Shown: positions 12,001-25,152, counted from the stretch's first letter. The stretch: 64,000 nucleotides of DNA from Paragordius varius (GCA_964247055.1 OZ176052.1:8122001-8186000); one strand, 5' to 3'. A program made the numbers and translations. Notes: generated by a model not told the origin, from the sequence alone.

Positions 12001-13625
12001 ACAAAAAGTGAAAAGGTCATGAAGTGTCAAATATTATACAATATTATTTTAGTTTTTTTAAATTATGTAAGTTTGGAATATTTGGTATATTTTAATAATT
12101 TTAATAAATTTGTTGCATTATATATATACATATATATAAGTAAGATACTTATGGGAAATTGATTTCATTTTAGACGTGTGATATGTTCCTTATACAAAAT
12201 ATATTAAAAAAATTAAAAAAACTTTATAATTTTTAATCTTTTTATTCCAAATTAATGTTACGGCACAGTTTATGGCCCTGCAACATGAAACAGCGTTTAT
12301 CCAAACTAAGCTTGCGGGCCATCATACACCCCTCTAGGTATTAATTTTTTATTGATAATTTGAATCAATTATTGGACAACTCATTTCAAATCATTAGTAA
12401 TAGTTTTGAAAGTTTAATTGTTGAAAATTATGTGTAGCACCAATATTCGAGGGGTGTGGAGGGCCCGCAGTGTTAGTGGGAGTCAAAAATCTTATAAGTG
12501 TTTTTCCAGAAAACGTGTAAACCATTTAGAAGTGATTAGGATAGGATTTTCGGAAAATCATGGACAAATCATTGCACGAATTCGCAATAGCCTAACAGAT
12601 ATTATATTAATTTGGGGGTCTTTAAAAATGTGTTTTTTAGCCACATCAAGGAACAGAATAAAATATGGTAAAAGAATATTTTTATTCTAGGCATCGTGAT
12701 CCAGTAAAGATTTTTCCCTTTTTTATTTTATTAATTTTGCAATTTTACTCTTTTAACAGGCTGAATCATGGAAATGATTGCCCTTTCGTTTTGATATAAT
12801 TAATTTAAAATTTTGCGCTTTCATCAATCGTTACAAACCCATTTTTGCCAACGTGTTCTCAACGGTGCTAAAAGCAGAAGTTGATTCCAATTATTACACT
12901 CAGTGAATTATTAATATTCGTTATATAAATCCCATAATCTGATACGTTTACGGAAAGTTTTTGAATTCAATGTGCATGTTATGATTAATAAGGAAATTAA
13001 ATTAAAACTTCAAAATTATCACCCTTGCTTCAATTAGTAACTTAATATTGTTTGAATTTCAACTTAACAATTAAATAATCTAATAATTATTTTTTGAATT
13101 CCGGTATGGAACGTTTACACCTATTTTTTTCTTATGATTGGAAACCCATAGTATAAAAAATGATAAAATGCAAATTGTTATTATTTTACACAAAAAATAA
13201 TATTCTCTACGAATTTCCAAGCCATTCATTCCTATGCTATAAACCCAAAAAAATATTAAAAACGACGTATAAGAAATGTTAAATTTTCTTACAGATGATA
13301 AAAATAAAATCAAACATTTTAAACAAAGTTTATATTGAAAAGAAGAATAAGGAAACAAACTAAAATAAAATATTGTGAATATGATTATTAATTATTAGCA
13401 TTATCGGTTATTGGAAAAATGACAAAATAAACAGACAATTGCTGATTCATGTCACTTTCAATTGCTATGTTTATGACAATTTAATACATATGTGAGATAA
13501 AAATTTATTTTTTACATTCTTGGAAAATTTATATTTTAAGGGCATTCTTTAAATTTTTGTATCAAAAATAACGCGAGGCTCAAAAAATATTTCATTATTA
13601 ATATTTTCTGTAATTTACAAAAAAA
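12001..13625. other. Intergenic spacer upstream of LRR-2
   Basis: AT-rich sequence with no supported gene. A 90-codon open frame from 12418 has no recognisable features and no splice partner. The promoter of LRR-2 presumably lies here, but no motif is convincing. Confidence 0.4.
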
Positions 13626-14952
13626 ATGCTCAATCTAATATTATCGTTATTATATATTTTAAAAATTTTATCTCATTCTGAAACCAAATCCTTTGATATA
13701 AAATGCCCATCTTTGCCAGGCAATGCTGAATGCATTTGCAGACCAATAGAAGATGATGAACAAAAAACTATATACGATGTTTTTTGCCATAGTTTATCCC
13801 ACACTGAGCGGATCCATAAAGTTTTGGAAGTCTTTGAACATCCTGATCATTTAAATACACCCATCAAATTATGGATACAAAACTCAAAATTCGAAGAATT
13901 GGATCTAATTAAATTACCCACATCGAAAGTTAAAATTGTTTCGTTACAATTCCTCTTTACTTCTATCGAAAAAATGTATGTATCGGCGTTTGATTCACTG
14001 GCTTCAGATCTCACAGAATTAGTTTTAATGGATCATACAATTAGTTCTGTATTGCACAGCGACCATGTTGAAATGATTATGGAGGCTATGATGCGTCTGA
14101 AAAACCTTAAGAACTTAACATTATATTTCCCTGATCTTGCAGCTATAGATTTAAATTATTTCAATAATTTTAAGAAATTAGAACAGTTACATCTTAATTT
14201 GCCTCATGTCACACAAGTATCAGGAGAACTTAATTTGCCGAAGTTGCGAGATATAGAATTTGAGAATAGGTTAACGATATTATCATTTTCAAACAGCCAT
14301 TTACCAAAGTTACAAACATTGTTTATAAAATCTATTCGTTTAAAAAATTTAACTAACGAGTCATTTACTTCTCTAACTAATGCTAAATCAATGGATATAT
14401 CATCAGGTGTCAAAAATATAGCTTTAAACGCTTTCTCAAACCTCAAAAATTTACAAAAACTTTCCTTATCTCATAATCATATCAGAATATTACCCTTATT
14501 TTGTAAACTATCTACCACATCTTCCTTGCAAAAAACTGCTTTCTTCAAGTAATTTTTATTATTTCAATATAATCGTATCTCTAATATTATTTATACTTAT
14601 TTGCTTTACACACGAAAGCATTATTATATATCCAAAATATAATCAGTTTTTTGGGTCTTTTCATTTAGGGTTGTGCTGACCAAGTCATGACCAGGTCAGT
14701 GACTATTTTTTGATCATGGTCATTAAAAAACAGCTTTTTTAAAAAAATTGCTGGTAAATTTTTTTGGAAGAGAGATAGTAAGATTTTATTGTTTTTTAAT
14801 ATACTTTTTAAAAAATATAAATTAAATATTTTAATATGCTTATTTAACAATATAAAATTGTTAAACATGCATCCTTATAACATAAGCATTTAGCATATCC
14901 AGTTATTTTGAAAAACAAAACAATCAAGCATTTTGCAAAATATGCGATTATT

Positions 14953-14992
<40 letters not shown>

Positions 14993-17900
14993 TATGAACC
15001 AATAAAATGTAAAAACATTTTATAATTGGATATTTCAATGATGAAAGAAAGTGTAAAACAAACTAAAATTTTATTTGAATCCAGTATTAAAAGCTATGAA
15101 TTTGAAGATTCAGAAGGCCACAAGAATGTGGCAAAATTTATTTAAAACAAAATTCTTGATTAAATTTGATTGAAAATATTGTAAATAACACTAGTCGACA
15201 AATTTGGACATTTATGAGCACCACCACTCAAACTTTTACATTATGACTAATTTTAGTGTTTTAAAACCGAATGTGAAAAAATTTTTGATCCCGCCAATCA
15301 GAATTTTGAAATATTATAGTTTTTCAATTTTTCAAAAACAAGAGAAAATTAAATATAACTTTATAATAAAATGTTATTATATTATAAACTTAATATCATT
15401 TAATAAAGCGTTTTAAACTCTATTTTTTGAATATAAATATGTCATTTAAATATCAGAGAGAAAAAAATAGTACGGACTTAAACGTCAAAATTTAGTCTTT
15501 TTCTTTCAAGTGATACGTATAAAAAATTTTAAAAAAATACTAAAAAAGGCATTCTATGGTTTAAACCTTCGGCTTTTAGATAGGCTATATTTTTTTGTTA
15601 GTTTTCGTTCTTTCGAGTACTTATTAGGCTTTTTTTCTTGAGTTAGTTCTTACAAAAAATCCTTTATTTATACCTAGTGGATATACTTTATTTTTTAAAA
15701 TTATTGGTTGTTTTGTATTTTTAATTTCAGATGGATGTTGTGTAGCCACTTTTAGTAGAATTTACTATTATGGGATTGGACCATTTGGATTTACCTAATC
15801 TTTTTATTCAATTTAATTGTAGAATTTATCTAACCTTATTCTGTAAATTGGTTAATTTGACATGTCAATTTGCCTGGATTTTGCTTGCAAGTCTCTCTTA
15901 TCGGGCTTTACGATTACTTATTGTTATCTTTACCATATCTGGCATAATTGGATCGCTTGGGGGATATGCAGAGCTTGTGCAGCCGACCGGATCTATCACA
16001 CTATACATAAGCCCCTTTTTGATTTTTAATACTTTGGCTCTTAGCTTGTTTAGTATTTAATGCGAATTTTGTTATTCATGCATGGAATATTACTTGTATC
16101 GACTTGTTCGTTTGAATATTTAAACATATATACACGAGGAATGATTGTTATTTTTAAATTAAATACAAATTTAAAAATTAAATTTCGGAAAAATCCTATT
16201 GGTGGCCTCACTTTTCTTTTTTGTTTTGGCCTTTCCATGCCATTAGGTATCAGAAAATGCAAAAATAATGGGGTGGTGCAAAACCTTGTTGAGCAGTGTA
16301 ATAAATATAATGTATAATTTAAACTTTTAAGAAAAAACATGACATTATTAGTGAAACGCAAGTGTCGTTCGAACATTATTTTCACAATCCAATATCGCAT
16401 GGTATTTAATTAGGTAAAATGGTCATGACCATGGGCATGACCATTGTCTGACCGGGTCTGACCGGACTTTTTTTAAAACGCAGTCAAATGCACAACCATA
16501 TTAGCAGTCTCTTCCTTTTCCATTTGATCTGTAAAAACCATTCCACTGCAAATTTTTTTGGTCTTGGGTTTTACCGCATGCTTTTAGCTTTAGTATAAAT
16601 AAATTCCTTGTAATATGTAAAAACTTACAGTGTATAGTTTTCTATAAATTTTTTGAATGGCCAAAGCTTTTTAACATTTTTAATATTCTTTTACAATGAT
16701 TTAGAAGTTTATGTTCATGTACATATATAATTATATACGGTAACCTAAAATATATCCTGATGAAATATGATTCGGAATATGTTTCATGCTTACGGTGCTT
16801 TAGGTTGTTGTTGCAAGTCATTACTTTTGCTTTGAGGGTGATTACAACAAAAATTAGCGTACATTACCTGTCATTAATTTTTTAGTAAGAATCTCAAGAT
16901 AATATTATTGATATATTTAATGCAAAATAATTAAAAGAATTAAATATCAATGTTCCCCGCTGAAAATAGGTTAGTTTTCTTCAATAATCTTAATGCCGAG
17001 ATTTTTGCGATAAGAATCTCTTATTACATGCTAGAATATGTATGACATAATATATTATTTGCGACAAATTGCACAATTGGGTATATTGAAGCATGATGAA
17101 AACGATTAAAGCCCTAAATATAAAACTTTTTTTATTTGATGGTGTGTTGGTTCCCTAACAAATATTTAGATTCGTTAACCTTAAAATATGAGTAGATTTT
17201 ATGAAAAATACAATTATATTTAACTCTAACAATGCGAGTGCCACATTAAGTATACAGAAAAACTGTTTATATTTTTTATTTTTTAACAATATTTTATTTT
17301 TAAAAAAGCGTTATTTAAAATATTTTGCCCTATCTGGACTCTTTTCTGTTGTTTTAATGAAAGCCAAATTTTAACGGGGTCCAAAAATATGAGTTCGGGG
17401 TTATTTTAAATCAATACAATTATTACAATGGTTAATATCTATTATTAAATATCAACAATACATTTACAAGAAATATTTTTATGCAATGTGGGCTAATTTT
17501 GTGATTCATTAATTACTAAAAAATAAAATTAATAAATTCGTTAACGCCCAAAACTTGAAGCCACATGAAATCGTGATATATATATATATTTCTATCAAAA
17601 TAAATATATTTTATCTGGATATTTTTATAAGATCAAGATACCCTTTTATTTTATAATGTCTCTCCCAGAAAAAAGCATGAAAACTCTGTGTCAATGTTAA
17701 CGAGTATTGATTTATCCCACAATTTTATTACTGATGACGCTTTAACTACTAATGTTTTTGATGGTTGTACTAAACTAACACATTTATATTTGAATGGGAA
17801 TAAGCTGAAATCCCCGCCCGGTAATTTTTTGTTACATGTAAAACCAACTTTAACTCATTTAAACCTTGGTCAAAATCATATAAATGAACTTCCAACAAGC

Positions 17901-19527
17901 TTATTATCTAACTTACCCAAATTGAAATTTCTTGACTTGAGCAACAATGATATTTACCGTGTATCAGCGCAAGCATTTACTCATAATCCCGAGTTGGAAA
18001 GCTTAACTCTGCGTGGAAATAATATTGAAAGATTTGAACTGATTAATACTGATGTGCCAAATCTCAAAGCCATTACAGTGGGGAAAAATCTACTTTCGCA
18101 GTTTCCCTTCAAATCTTTCGAAAATCATCAAAATCTTTCAATTGTTTATTTAAACAATAATAAAATTAGTCGAGTAAATGGTTTGTTGGAGTTTATTGTT
18201 GCTAATTCGAAAAAGATTATAAACCTCGAAGGTATATGAATTTTATTTTTAATTATATATGAGGTGTCCTACAAGCGACCCGCTAAAAATATGGGAAATC
18301 ATAAAATAAATGCCAAATTCTTTTAACGCATTATTCTATATAAAAACTTAGAAGATTGACTATTTTTAAAATTTTCTTTATTTTAAATTTTGGCAAAGAA
18401 CTATTAAAAATTATAGTAGTTATATTGTGTTCTTATTTTTTTAGTTTTATGTTTAAAATTAAATAAAATATTCTTTAAAGTCCATAAATTTTTGAAATGC
18501 GGCCCGCCTGGTTTTTTGAGTCAAAAATGTAGTCCGCGAAGTTATTGTTGGTCACAGAGAGTCAAATAAATTGTTTCACAAAAGTCTTCATTTGACCGTT
18601 AGTTTTTTAAATTTGTTTGTACTTTTAAATAAATTCATTTATAATAATCTATTATTTTATCATGCAAAAATACATGTAGTGTTTGGCGGTTACGCTAATT
18701 TATTTTGATTTTTATCAATATACTTGAAAAGCGATAGATATTCACCTGTTAAGTTTTTGTTTATTTTTTTGTTGACTCGCTCAGGGATAAAATATAAAGA
18801 TGTTCAATTATGAAATATTATGTTGGAAAACAGCTATTTTTTGGTATATGAATATAACAAATTATAAAATGGTCATTGATCGCAATAATTCAAGCAAATT
18901 GATCGTGTTTTGCTAAATGTTATAATTGTTTATTTCTTTCGATATTTTAAATATTTTTTATGTTTAGAAAATCCCATTGTATGTGATTGCGATATATATA
19001 ATTTGGTCAATTGGTATCATAATGATTATAAACCAATCGTTCCAAAACAAGAAGATAGAGAGGAAGATCCTATTTCAAGCGACGAGTATAACTACAAAGT
19101 CTCTGAACTTCAACTTATTGGGACATGTTCGAATCCTGATAAAAATATTTCAAGCATTTCCATAACAGATCCGACCTTGCTTGAAAAACTTTTGAATCTT
19201 TGTAGTGCTAACGTGGATAATATACCAACAACTGATGAGAAAAAGCAAAATATATCATTACATAATCGGAATTCAAACATGTTGTCACCAAATACTAAAA
19301 ATCACGCAAAATGGAAAAAGTTTTCGCTTATATTTGGTTTTCTAATCCTTTTAGCCTTATTAATGTTTTTGGTTATAATTTTGCAAAAATTTGGTTTATT
19401 ACCGAAATTTGATGGCCGAAGAACATTCCCAGTTTCTAAAAATGTTCTTACAAAACGTAATTATTTTAACAATGATATAATACGCCTTAACAATGAATCT
19501 GATCACACTCAATTTGCCAACCATTAG
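13626..19527 (+). CDS. LRR transmembrane receptor-like protein (gene LRR-2), complete
   Basis: Three exons, 13626-14548, 17669-18231 and 18968-19527, join in matching phases (2, then 1) to 2046 nt, 681 aa. The start ATG opens a signal peptide (MLNLILSLLYILKILSHSET) and an N-terminal cysteine cap (KCPSLPGNAECICRP). Degenerate LRRs follow, then clear ones: LQKLSLSHNHIRILP, LTSIDLSHNFI, LTHLYLNGNKL, LKFLDLSNNDIYRV. The C-terminal cap begins NPIVCDCDIYNLVNWY and joins across the last intron as LEG/E-NPIV. One membrane segment (about FSLIFGFLILLALLMFLVII) and a tail of about 50 residues complete it. There is no TIR domain, so this is not a Toll receptor; adhesion or ligand sensing is likely. Intron 1 (3.1 kb) holds nested transposons. 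Confidence 0.88.
14666..16500. mobile_element. hAT MITE (family C), copy 1, split by a CACTA-like element
   Basis: The left end TAGGGTTGTGCTGACC and the right end ...GCACAACCATA match the intact copy at 35071-35748, as do internal phrases such as GGTCATGACCATGGGC. No target duplication survives. The inserted element at 15189-16298 is absent from the other copy. It lies in intron 1 of LRR-2. An (AT)n run is at about 14956-14990. Confidence 0.75.
15189..16298 (+). mobile_element. CACTA-like non-autonomous element, copy 1
   Basis: A 1.11-kb element with ends CACTAGTCGACAA on the left and the complement of CACTGCTCAACAA on the right, plus further inverted matching (GCACCACC). It is flanked by TAA on both sides (15186-15188, 16299-16301). 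The second copy at 27919-29048 is in the opposite orientation. Short open frames inside recur in both copies but are interrupted and resemble no transposase I know. Assignment to CACTA/EnSpm rests on CACTR ends and a 3-bp duplication. Confidence 0.7.
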
Positions 19528-20682
19528 TTTATGTCCCCGAATCTCTTCACATAAAAAATGTAGTTTTTCGCAAAACATAACAAATTTTAAATTTATATTT
19601 TTTTGAAATAAGAATTTATATTTCATTTATTTATTATACATATTAATATTTTGAATGAACTGGCTAAAGTCTCTCTAATGGCTTAAATGGTTGAAATAAC
19701 CTAGGATTTTTGAGATGGGAAAACTTTGAATTACCGTTTTTATGGCTAAACAAGATTTCCAAACATTAAATTAATAAAATATGGGCATTTACGTTTCATA
19801 TGGCTCATGCGCATGGCCCTTATTAAAAATTTGTTTTTAAAGTTAATGCAATTTATTTGGCAATTATAGTGTGTATAAATTTATATCTATTGCAAGTGTT
19901 TTGTGAAAACATCGAATTCCTTATAGCTTGAATTTTTAGCTTGGGTTTACAAATTAAAAGCAACAAAAAAAATCCGTACTTTTTCACATTTACATTCTCA
20001 TTGCAAATTTTACCCTAAAAATTAAAAATTTCGTTAATTTTGCATATTATACACCAAAAAATATTCTAAATAGTATTTGTTAAAAACGAATCTTCCTAAA
20101 AAGATAGTTATATATCATAAAATTGTCTACCGTAAACCAATGTGGCCCTAAATTTTTTTTTTATACTTATTTTGAAATTTTTTTTTAAAATTTGTCAAAT
20201 AACATGAAATCATTGATAACAAATAGTGCACGCTTGAGACAAGATTATGTTTTAGCCCTTAAAATTGTTTGGTGATTTTTACTGCCGTCAACTGTTTAAT
20301 TTTATTTAAACAATTATCGGTAAACTATGATTTGTCTAACCGTCTATTTGGTATCAAAAGCTAGTCAAAATTTTTAAAAAAACTATTTTTTTTATTTTTC
20401 GGCTCTTTCATACGACGGAATAATGAGATAAGGAAATAAAAAATTTAAAATTGTATATACCATTTGCGCTTCAAAGTGTCATTTAGCATACAAATTGGTC
20501 ATTGACTTTATCAATCATAATGATTCCAATAAATCGCAAAACATAAGGGCGTATTGAGTGTTTAGATATGCCAAATAAATATAAAAATATAAAATGTACA
20601 GAAATTATCCTTTTTTTGTCTCCATTACATCGTTGCACATTTAAAAATAAATAATAGGGATAAAACACTATTGGTTAGTAAT
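19528..20682. other. Intergenic spacer after LRR-2
   Basis: AT-rich sequence. A possible poly(A) signal AATAAA for LRR-2 is at 19773-19778. Nothing else was recognised. Confidence 0.4.
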
Positions 20683-20895
20683 AACAGTTGTAAAATCCGT
20701 AATATAATGATAATCGAAATTTAGAAATTATAAACGATATCTGAAACCCTTGGTCAATAGTAATCGCAGACTAGTTTCGTGCTTGTTAGCACTCATCAGT
20801 ACGACACAACTATATAATTTCTGTTTATAATTATCTTTCAATTAATTATCTATTTAAATTTCGATTATCATTATATTAGGGATTTTACAACTGTT
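20683..20895. mobile_element. 213-bp inverted-repeat element carrying a hammerhead ribozyme
   Basis: The ends 20683-20723 and 20855-20895 are 41-bp inverted repeats that differ at one position (AACAGTTGTAAAATCC...). A second short inverted match (ATTATAAAC) lies just inside. The ribozyme occupies the middle of the - strand. No coding sequence and no clear target duplication were seen. Comparable hammerheads are known in Penelope-like retroelements and retrozymes; membership of either is not shown here. Confidence 0.75.
20764..20804 (-). ncRNA. Hammerhead ribozyme
   Basis: On the - strand the sequence reads UCGUA, CUGAUGA (20799-20793), stem II GUGC/GCAC with loop UAACAA, GAAA (20778-20775), C, UA, GUC (20771-20769), UGCGA. 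All core positions are present. Stem I is UCGUA with UGCGA (20800-20804 with 20764-20768, one G-U pair). Stem III is only A-U plus C-G with a two-base loop, within the palindrome ACUAGU. Such short stem III forms are known to act best as dimers. Cleavage is predicted after the C at 20769. The geometry is too specific to be chance. Confidence 0.82.
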
Positions 20896-22239
20896 TTTAC
20901 AAAACATAATCAATCCGTCATTTACCATTACTATTGGTTACTATTATATATATCCATACGCCATAGATAGAGTTTTATGGCGAGACAGGTTGAACATGAC
21001 CGCTCTCACGAGTGAAATAAAGATATCATATCTAATAATTTTTTTACAATTCGCACAAAATCTTGGTTTTGTGATTTAGATTAAAAATATCTGTTATATT
21101 GAAGCTATGCAATATTTATAGGGATTATATTGTGGTCAGAAAAAGGCCTGTATATTATGAAGTCCTAAAATACTGTTTTGAAAGTTGTGTTAGTAATATT
21201 TATTCAGCCTTTCTCTTTTTTTAGATAAAAAAACTAATGATTCTCACATTTTTTTTACTTCTATAGTCCCGAATTCGGATAGCTCCAAAACATTATTGAG
21301 GCAAATATCAATGATGCTTGAATTTTAACCATAATGTAATACATTAAGGTTATTGTATTTGCAATTAACTTTTGATTACATTACATGTTCATTTTTTGTC
21401 ACTGCGATGACGTTTTTAGGTAGTAAAAATCTTAAAATCGATAAAATTTTTGCTAATAAAATGCAATGAAGCTAATTAAAATTAAATATATTTTCAACAC
21501 CGCATTTGCCCATTTGTTAGCTTAAAAAAAATAACGGTGAAAAAGTTTAAAATGAGGAGTTTTTACAACAAAATATTTTTTAAATAAAATTTGTATGTGC
21601 TTAAAAGGCTAAAGATAGCATATTTAATTCTTAATACCTTATTTAAGATATTCGTTAACATCGCTGTGGGATATAAAACTAGCCAAAGGTCTTGAAGTCC
21701 TTAAAAAATGGCGACGACAAAGTTGATAAAGATACAAAAATTTTGCATTTTTTATATGTTTATATAATGCGACTAAAGGGTTCAAGAAAGCATATTTTTA
21801 ATTTCAGGCCACTAAAGATATTAATTATGTTATTTGAATTATTGATGGCTCGGTATAAAGCTACCCCCAAACGATAAAATATTAAATATATAACCATCAG
21901 GTGAAAGCACCATTATGATCCTAATATACTAATCATGACCTTTTAGTTTTGTAAGCGATGACATTTTAGGGTAGTTTTCCGCCCCAGAGCGTCAGGTTCT
22001 GAACAAAGTACTCAATTTTTAAGTTTTTTTAAAATTTAAATAACCAGCCCCCTCCTGTAATAGATAAAGATTGTAAAATTTTCAGAATTTTAAAACCTTG
22101 AGTTTAAAATTCAAATAGCTCCAATACACGTTAGGTAATCAATTACTAGTAAATTTTAGTTTGAAAGCAGCTATCCATAGTTATTTAATTTTTCCACTAA
22201 ACTATACATTTATTTGGCTATTCACGTTTTAAAAAAATA
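20896..22239. other. Spacer with family Y repeat
   Basis: AT-rich sequence. Stretches at about 21310-22060 share phrases with the repeats at 11500 and 50040 (for example TAGTTTTCCGCCCCAGAGCG). No gene is supported. Confidence 0.4.
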
Positions 22240-22700
22240 TAAAAAAAAACTTGGCGGCGAAAAAGTTTAACACTTGGATACAACACATCAATTTCAGTCT
22301 TTTGATTCAAATTGGGTAGTTGGATCCTGGACTGTTTAAAATTAAATTTCAAAAAATATGGAATGAATTAAAATCATGGCAAAAATTAGCACATTTATAA
22401 AATTAATGAACCGAAATATATAAAAAATTTCATTCAAACATACTTGATATTACTTATTTTTAAGTAAAACAAGGTAAATTTAATCATTATGACATGTGTG
22501 CATAAGGTAAATTTTTAAAAAACTACAAAATATACCACTTTTTCTGTTTCTATCAATGTTAGACCTAATTTAAATAAAAAATCAGTTTTCATTTTACTTT
22601 TAATATCAAATAAACACGATATTTTGCAAAAATGTTGTAAAAAAATGGCGTCGAAGTAATATAATATGTGACTTTTTTTCAAACCCAAATTATTTAGATA
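22240..22700. repeat. Copy of the 44.6-48.6 kb repeat family (family X)
   Basis: Shares the phrases ACACTTGGATACAACACATC, TTTTGATTCAAATTGGGTAG, AAAATATGGAATGAATTAAA and AATGGCGTCGAAGTAATA with the block at 44570-48560. A related short piece with GGGGTATTTAGATACCCCG lies at 25200-25330. Class unknown. Confidence 0.55.
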
Positions 22701-23049
22701 CTAGGCTGACCCTGTTACGCTTCGCTGTGATGTAGTCTCACCGTCTTAATAATTTGGAATAAATAGAGGTAATGGAGATAAAAAATATAAAAAACATATT
22801 TAATAAAAAGAATGTTTTTAATTATTCTTTTACGGGTTTTTGCTTAGGCTCAAATAATACTTGAAATTGACCATATTTAAACTGTCCCTTATTAAAGTTA
22901 ATAGTTAACTAACATTGGATTTATTTTAGTTTGTTTACGAAATAATATTATTTTAAAATTGTGTTCACACAGCATCGAGGGAAATGAAATGTAAATCATT
23001 TGTGGTCCCTTTTTAATGAAAGAATGAAATTATACAAATTTCCCAGGAA

Positions 23050-25152
23050 AGTGTTTAACTGAAGTCGTATGGCTTCCTAAGTTTTTTGAAAATCAGCTCC
23101 ACCATTTTTTTATGACGCCTCAGTTTTAAATCGGTAGACCCCTAATAGACCTATATGGAAAAAGCGCTGAGTTAAATTTTTACCTTTATAGGGTAAATAT
23201 TTGGAATCATCTTTAATACCATCGTCTCATGGATTATTCGAAAAAATGCCTCAACACTAAATAATTGTTATGTGATGGCGTATTTTAGGGCAAAATGACC
23301 CCAAAATAACTTCTGATAAAAAAACGTCTGACCTTTCTTACCTTACGGGTACTCAAGCTTTTAATGAGCTATGGTTTAATAAATTTTCTGTAAATTAAAA
23401 ACAACGCATTTTCTATATAGTGGCGCAGTCTTGGCGGGTAACTCCTTTCCCAGGGCAGGTATAAAATAGCGTTGGGCAAAATTTTAATCTTTATACGGGG
23501 AATATTTGGAATTATCATGGATTCCATATGTTCCAATGTCTAGGAACTATGGCTTCAAAACTAAATTGTTCTATGGCGGTGTATTTTTCAGGGCGTAAAG
23601 CTTTATTAAGCGGCATATTAAAATAATCCCTTTACTATAATATTTGTTTTGGGATAAAAAATATTTTAAGCCCTTTTTGTACTCACATAGCCTCGTAGGT
23701 TTTCTGAAATTCGGCTCCAAAGGCATGCTGTATCAATATGGTGACGAAGTTTTACGCGGGTAGTCCCCTAACTAGGGGCGAAACAAAAAAAGCTTGATTA
23801 AAATTTTGCCTTGATTCGGGTCTGGAATCATGATTGATTCCATATGCTCTCGTGGGATTTTCGGAAAACTTTATCAAAAACCAAAAAGTCATTCTATGGT
23901 GGCGCATTTTTCAGGACAGGGTCTAATTAATTAAATAAAACCGCTCTATTAATATTTGCCTTTTTACGATTAATATTCTAAGCCTTTATTGACTCATAAA
24001 GCCTGTTAAGTTTTTAAAATTTGCCTCCAAAGTCACTCTGTATCGATATAATGACGCAGTTGTAGGCTGGTAGACCCCCACCCAGAGGCCAATATAAAAA
24101 AGATTCGATAAAAATGTTTGCCTTTATAGGGGAATACCTGAAATCATCATTCATATCATATTTTCTTAATAGTTTTTGGAAGTATGGCTTCAAAACTAAA
24201 TAATAGTTCAATGATAGAGAATTTTTAAGGCGTAAAGGGCCTAATTAACGGTTAATTTAAAAAAACCGCTGGACTTAAATTTTTGCCTTTTTACAGGTGA
24301 TATTTCAGGCCCTTATTAAACTAAGATGGCCTGAAAAGTTTGCTGAAAACCAACTCCTAAACAACGCGCTTATAATATGGTGGCGCAATTTAGGCGGCTA
24401 GCTCCCTACCCAGCTAGTACAAAAAAGCGCTTGATTAAAATTTTTGCCTTTTTACGGAGAATACCTGGAATCATGATTGAGTCCTTATGCTCTCATTAAT
24501 TTTTAGTTAAATTTCCTCAAAACTAAAAACTCATTCTATGATAGCGCATTTTTAAGGGTGATTTTTGCTTTGTTAGGGGTAATATTTTAAGCAGACATTG
24601 AACTCACATGGCATGATAGTTTTCTGAATTTTAGCCCCAGAGGCACGCTACTTCGATATGACGGGGCAGTTTTTAGCGGAGCAGCCAATATAAAAGAAAC
24701 GCTCGACTAAAGTTTTTGCCTTTTAACAAGGAATATCCGGAATCCACATTAAAATTTTACGGTCTGAGCATAAGATTTGAAAAATAAATTTTGTGGACTT
24801 GGTTTTTTTTCAAAAAATGGCATTTTACGGGGGGGGGCGGGTAAAAAGAGGGCATAAATTAAAAAAGCGAGCCGACTAAGTTCGACGCAATCGAAAAAAA
24901 GTAAAAAAAAATTATATTTGAAATCGAATGGTCTAACAGGTTTCCCGGAAAATTGTCTCAAAGACACGATTTTTGTGGACTTCTCTTTTTAAAAACCCTT
25001 TTTGCACGGGGTGGGCCCGAACCGCGGACTAATTCAAAAAAGGGCGAAGCTAATGTTGGGGCATTTATTATTGATTATATTCGACATTTGTATTTGAATG
25101 GGCCTACCGGTTTTCCGGAAACAGATCACAAAGCCAGCGATAGATATATAGA
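23050..25152 (-). mobile_element. Non-autonomous Helitron, copy 2
   Basis: On the - strand it begins at 25152 with TCTATATATCTATCG, preceded by A, then GGCTTTGTGATCTGTTTCC as in the other copies. It runs for about 2.1 kb through at least seven degenerate modules (CTGGGTAG...CTACCCGC, CATATGAGTTCAATA and relatives). The hairpin end is not found near 23050, so the 3' end appears truncated. No protein is encoded; open frames here are chance. Confidence 0.7.

Noticed and set aside
12418-12690. 90-codon open frame
   Set aside because: No signal peptide, motif, splice partner or paralogue; composition looks like chance.
15770-16400. Membrane-protein-like open frames on both strands
   Set aside because: They lie inside the CACTA-like element and recur, interrupted, in its second copy; the hydrophobic look comes from T-rich DNA.
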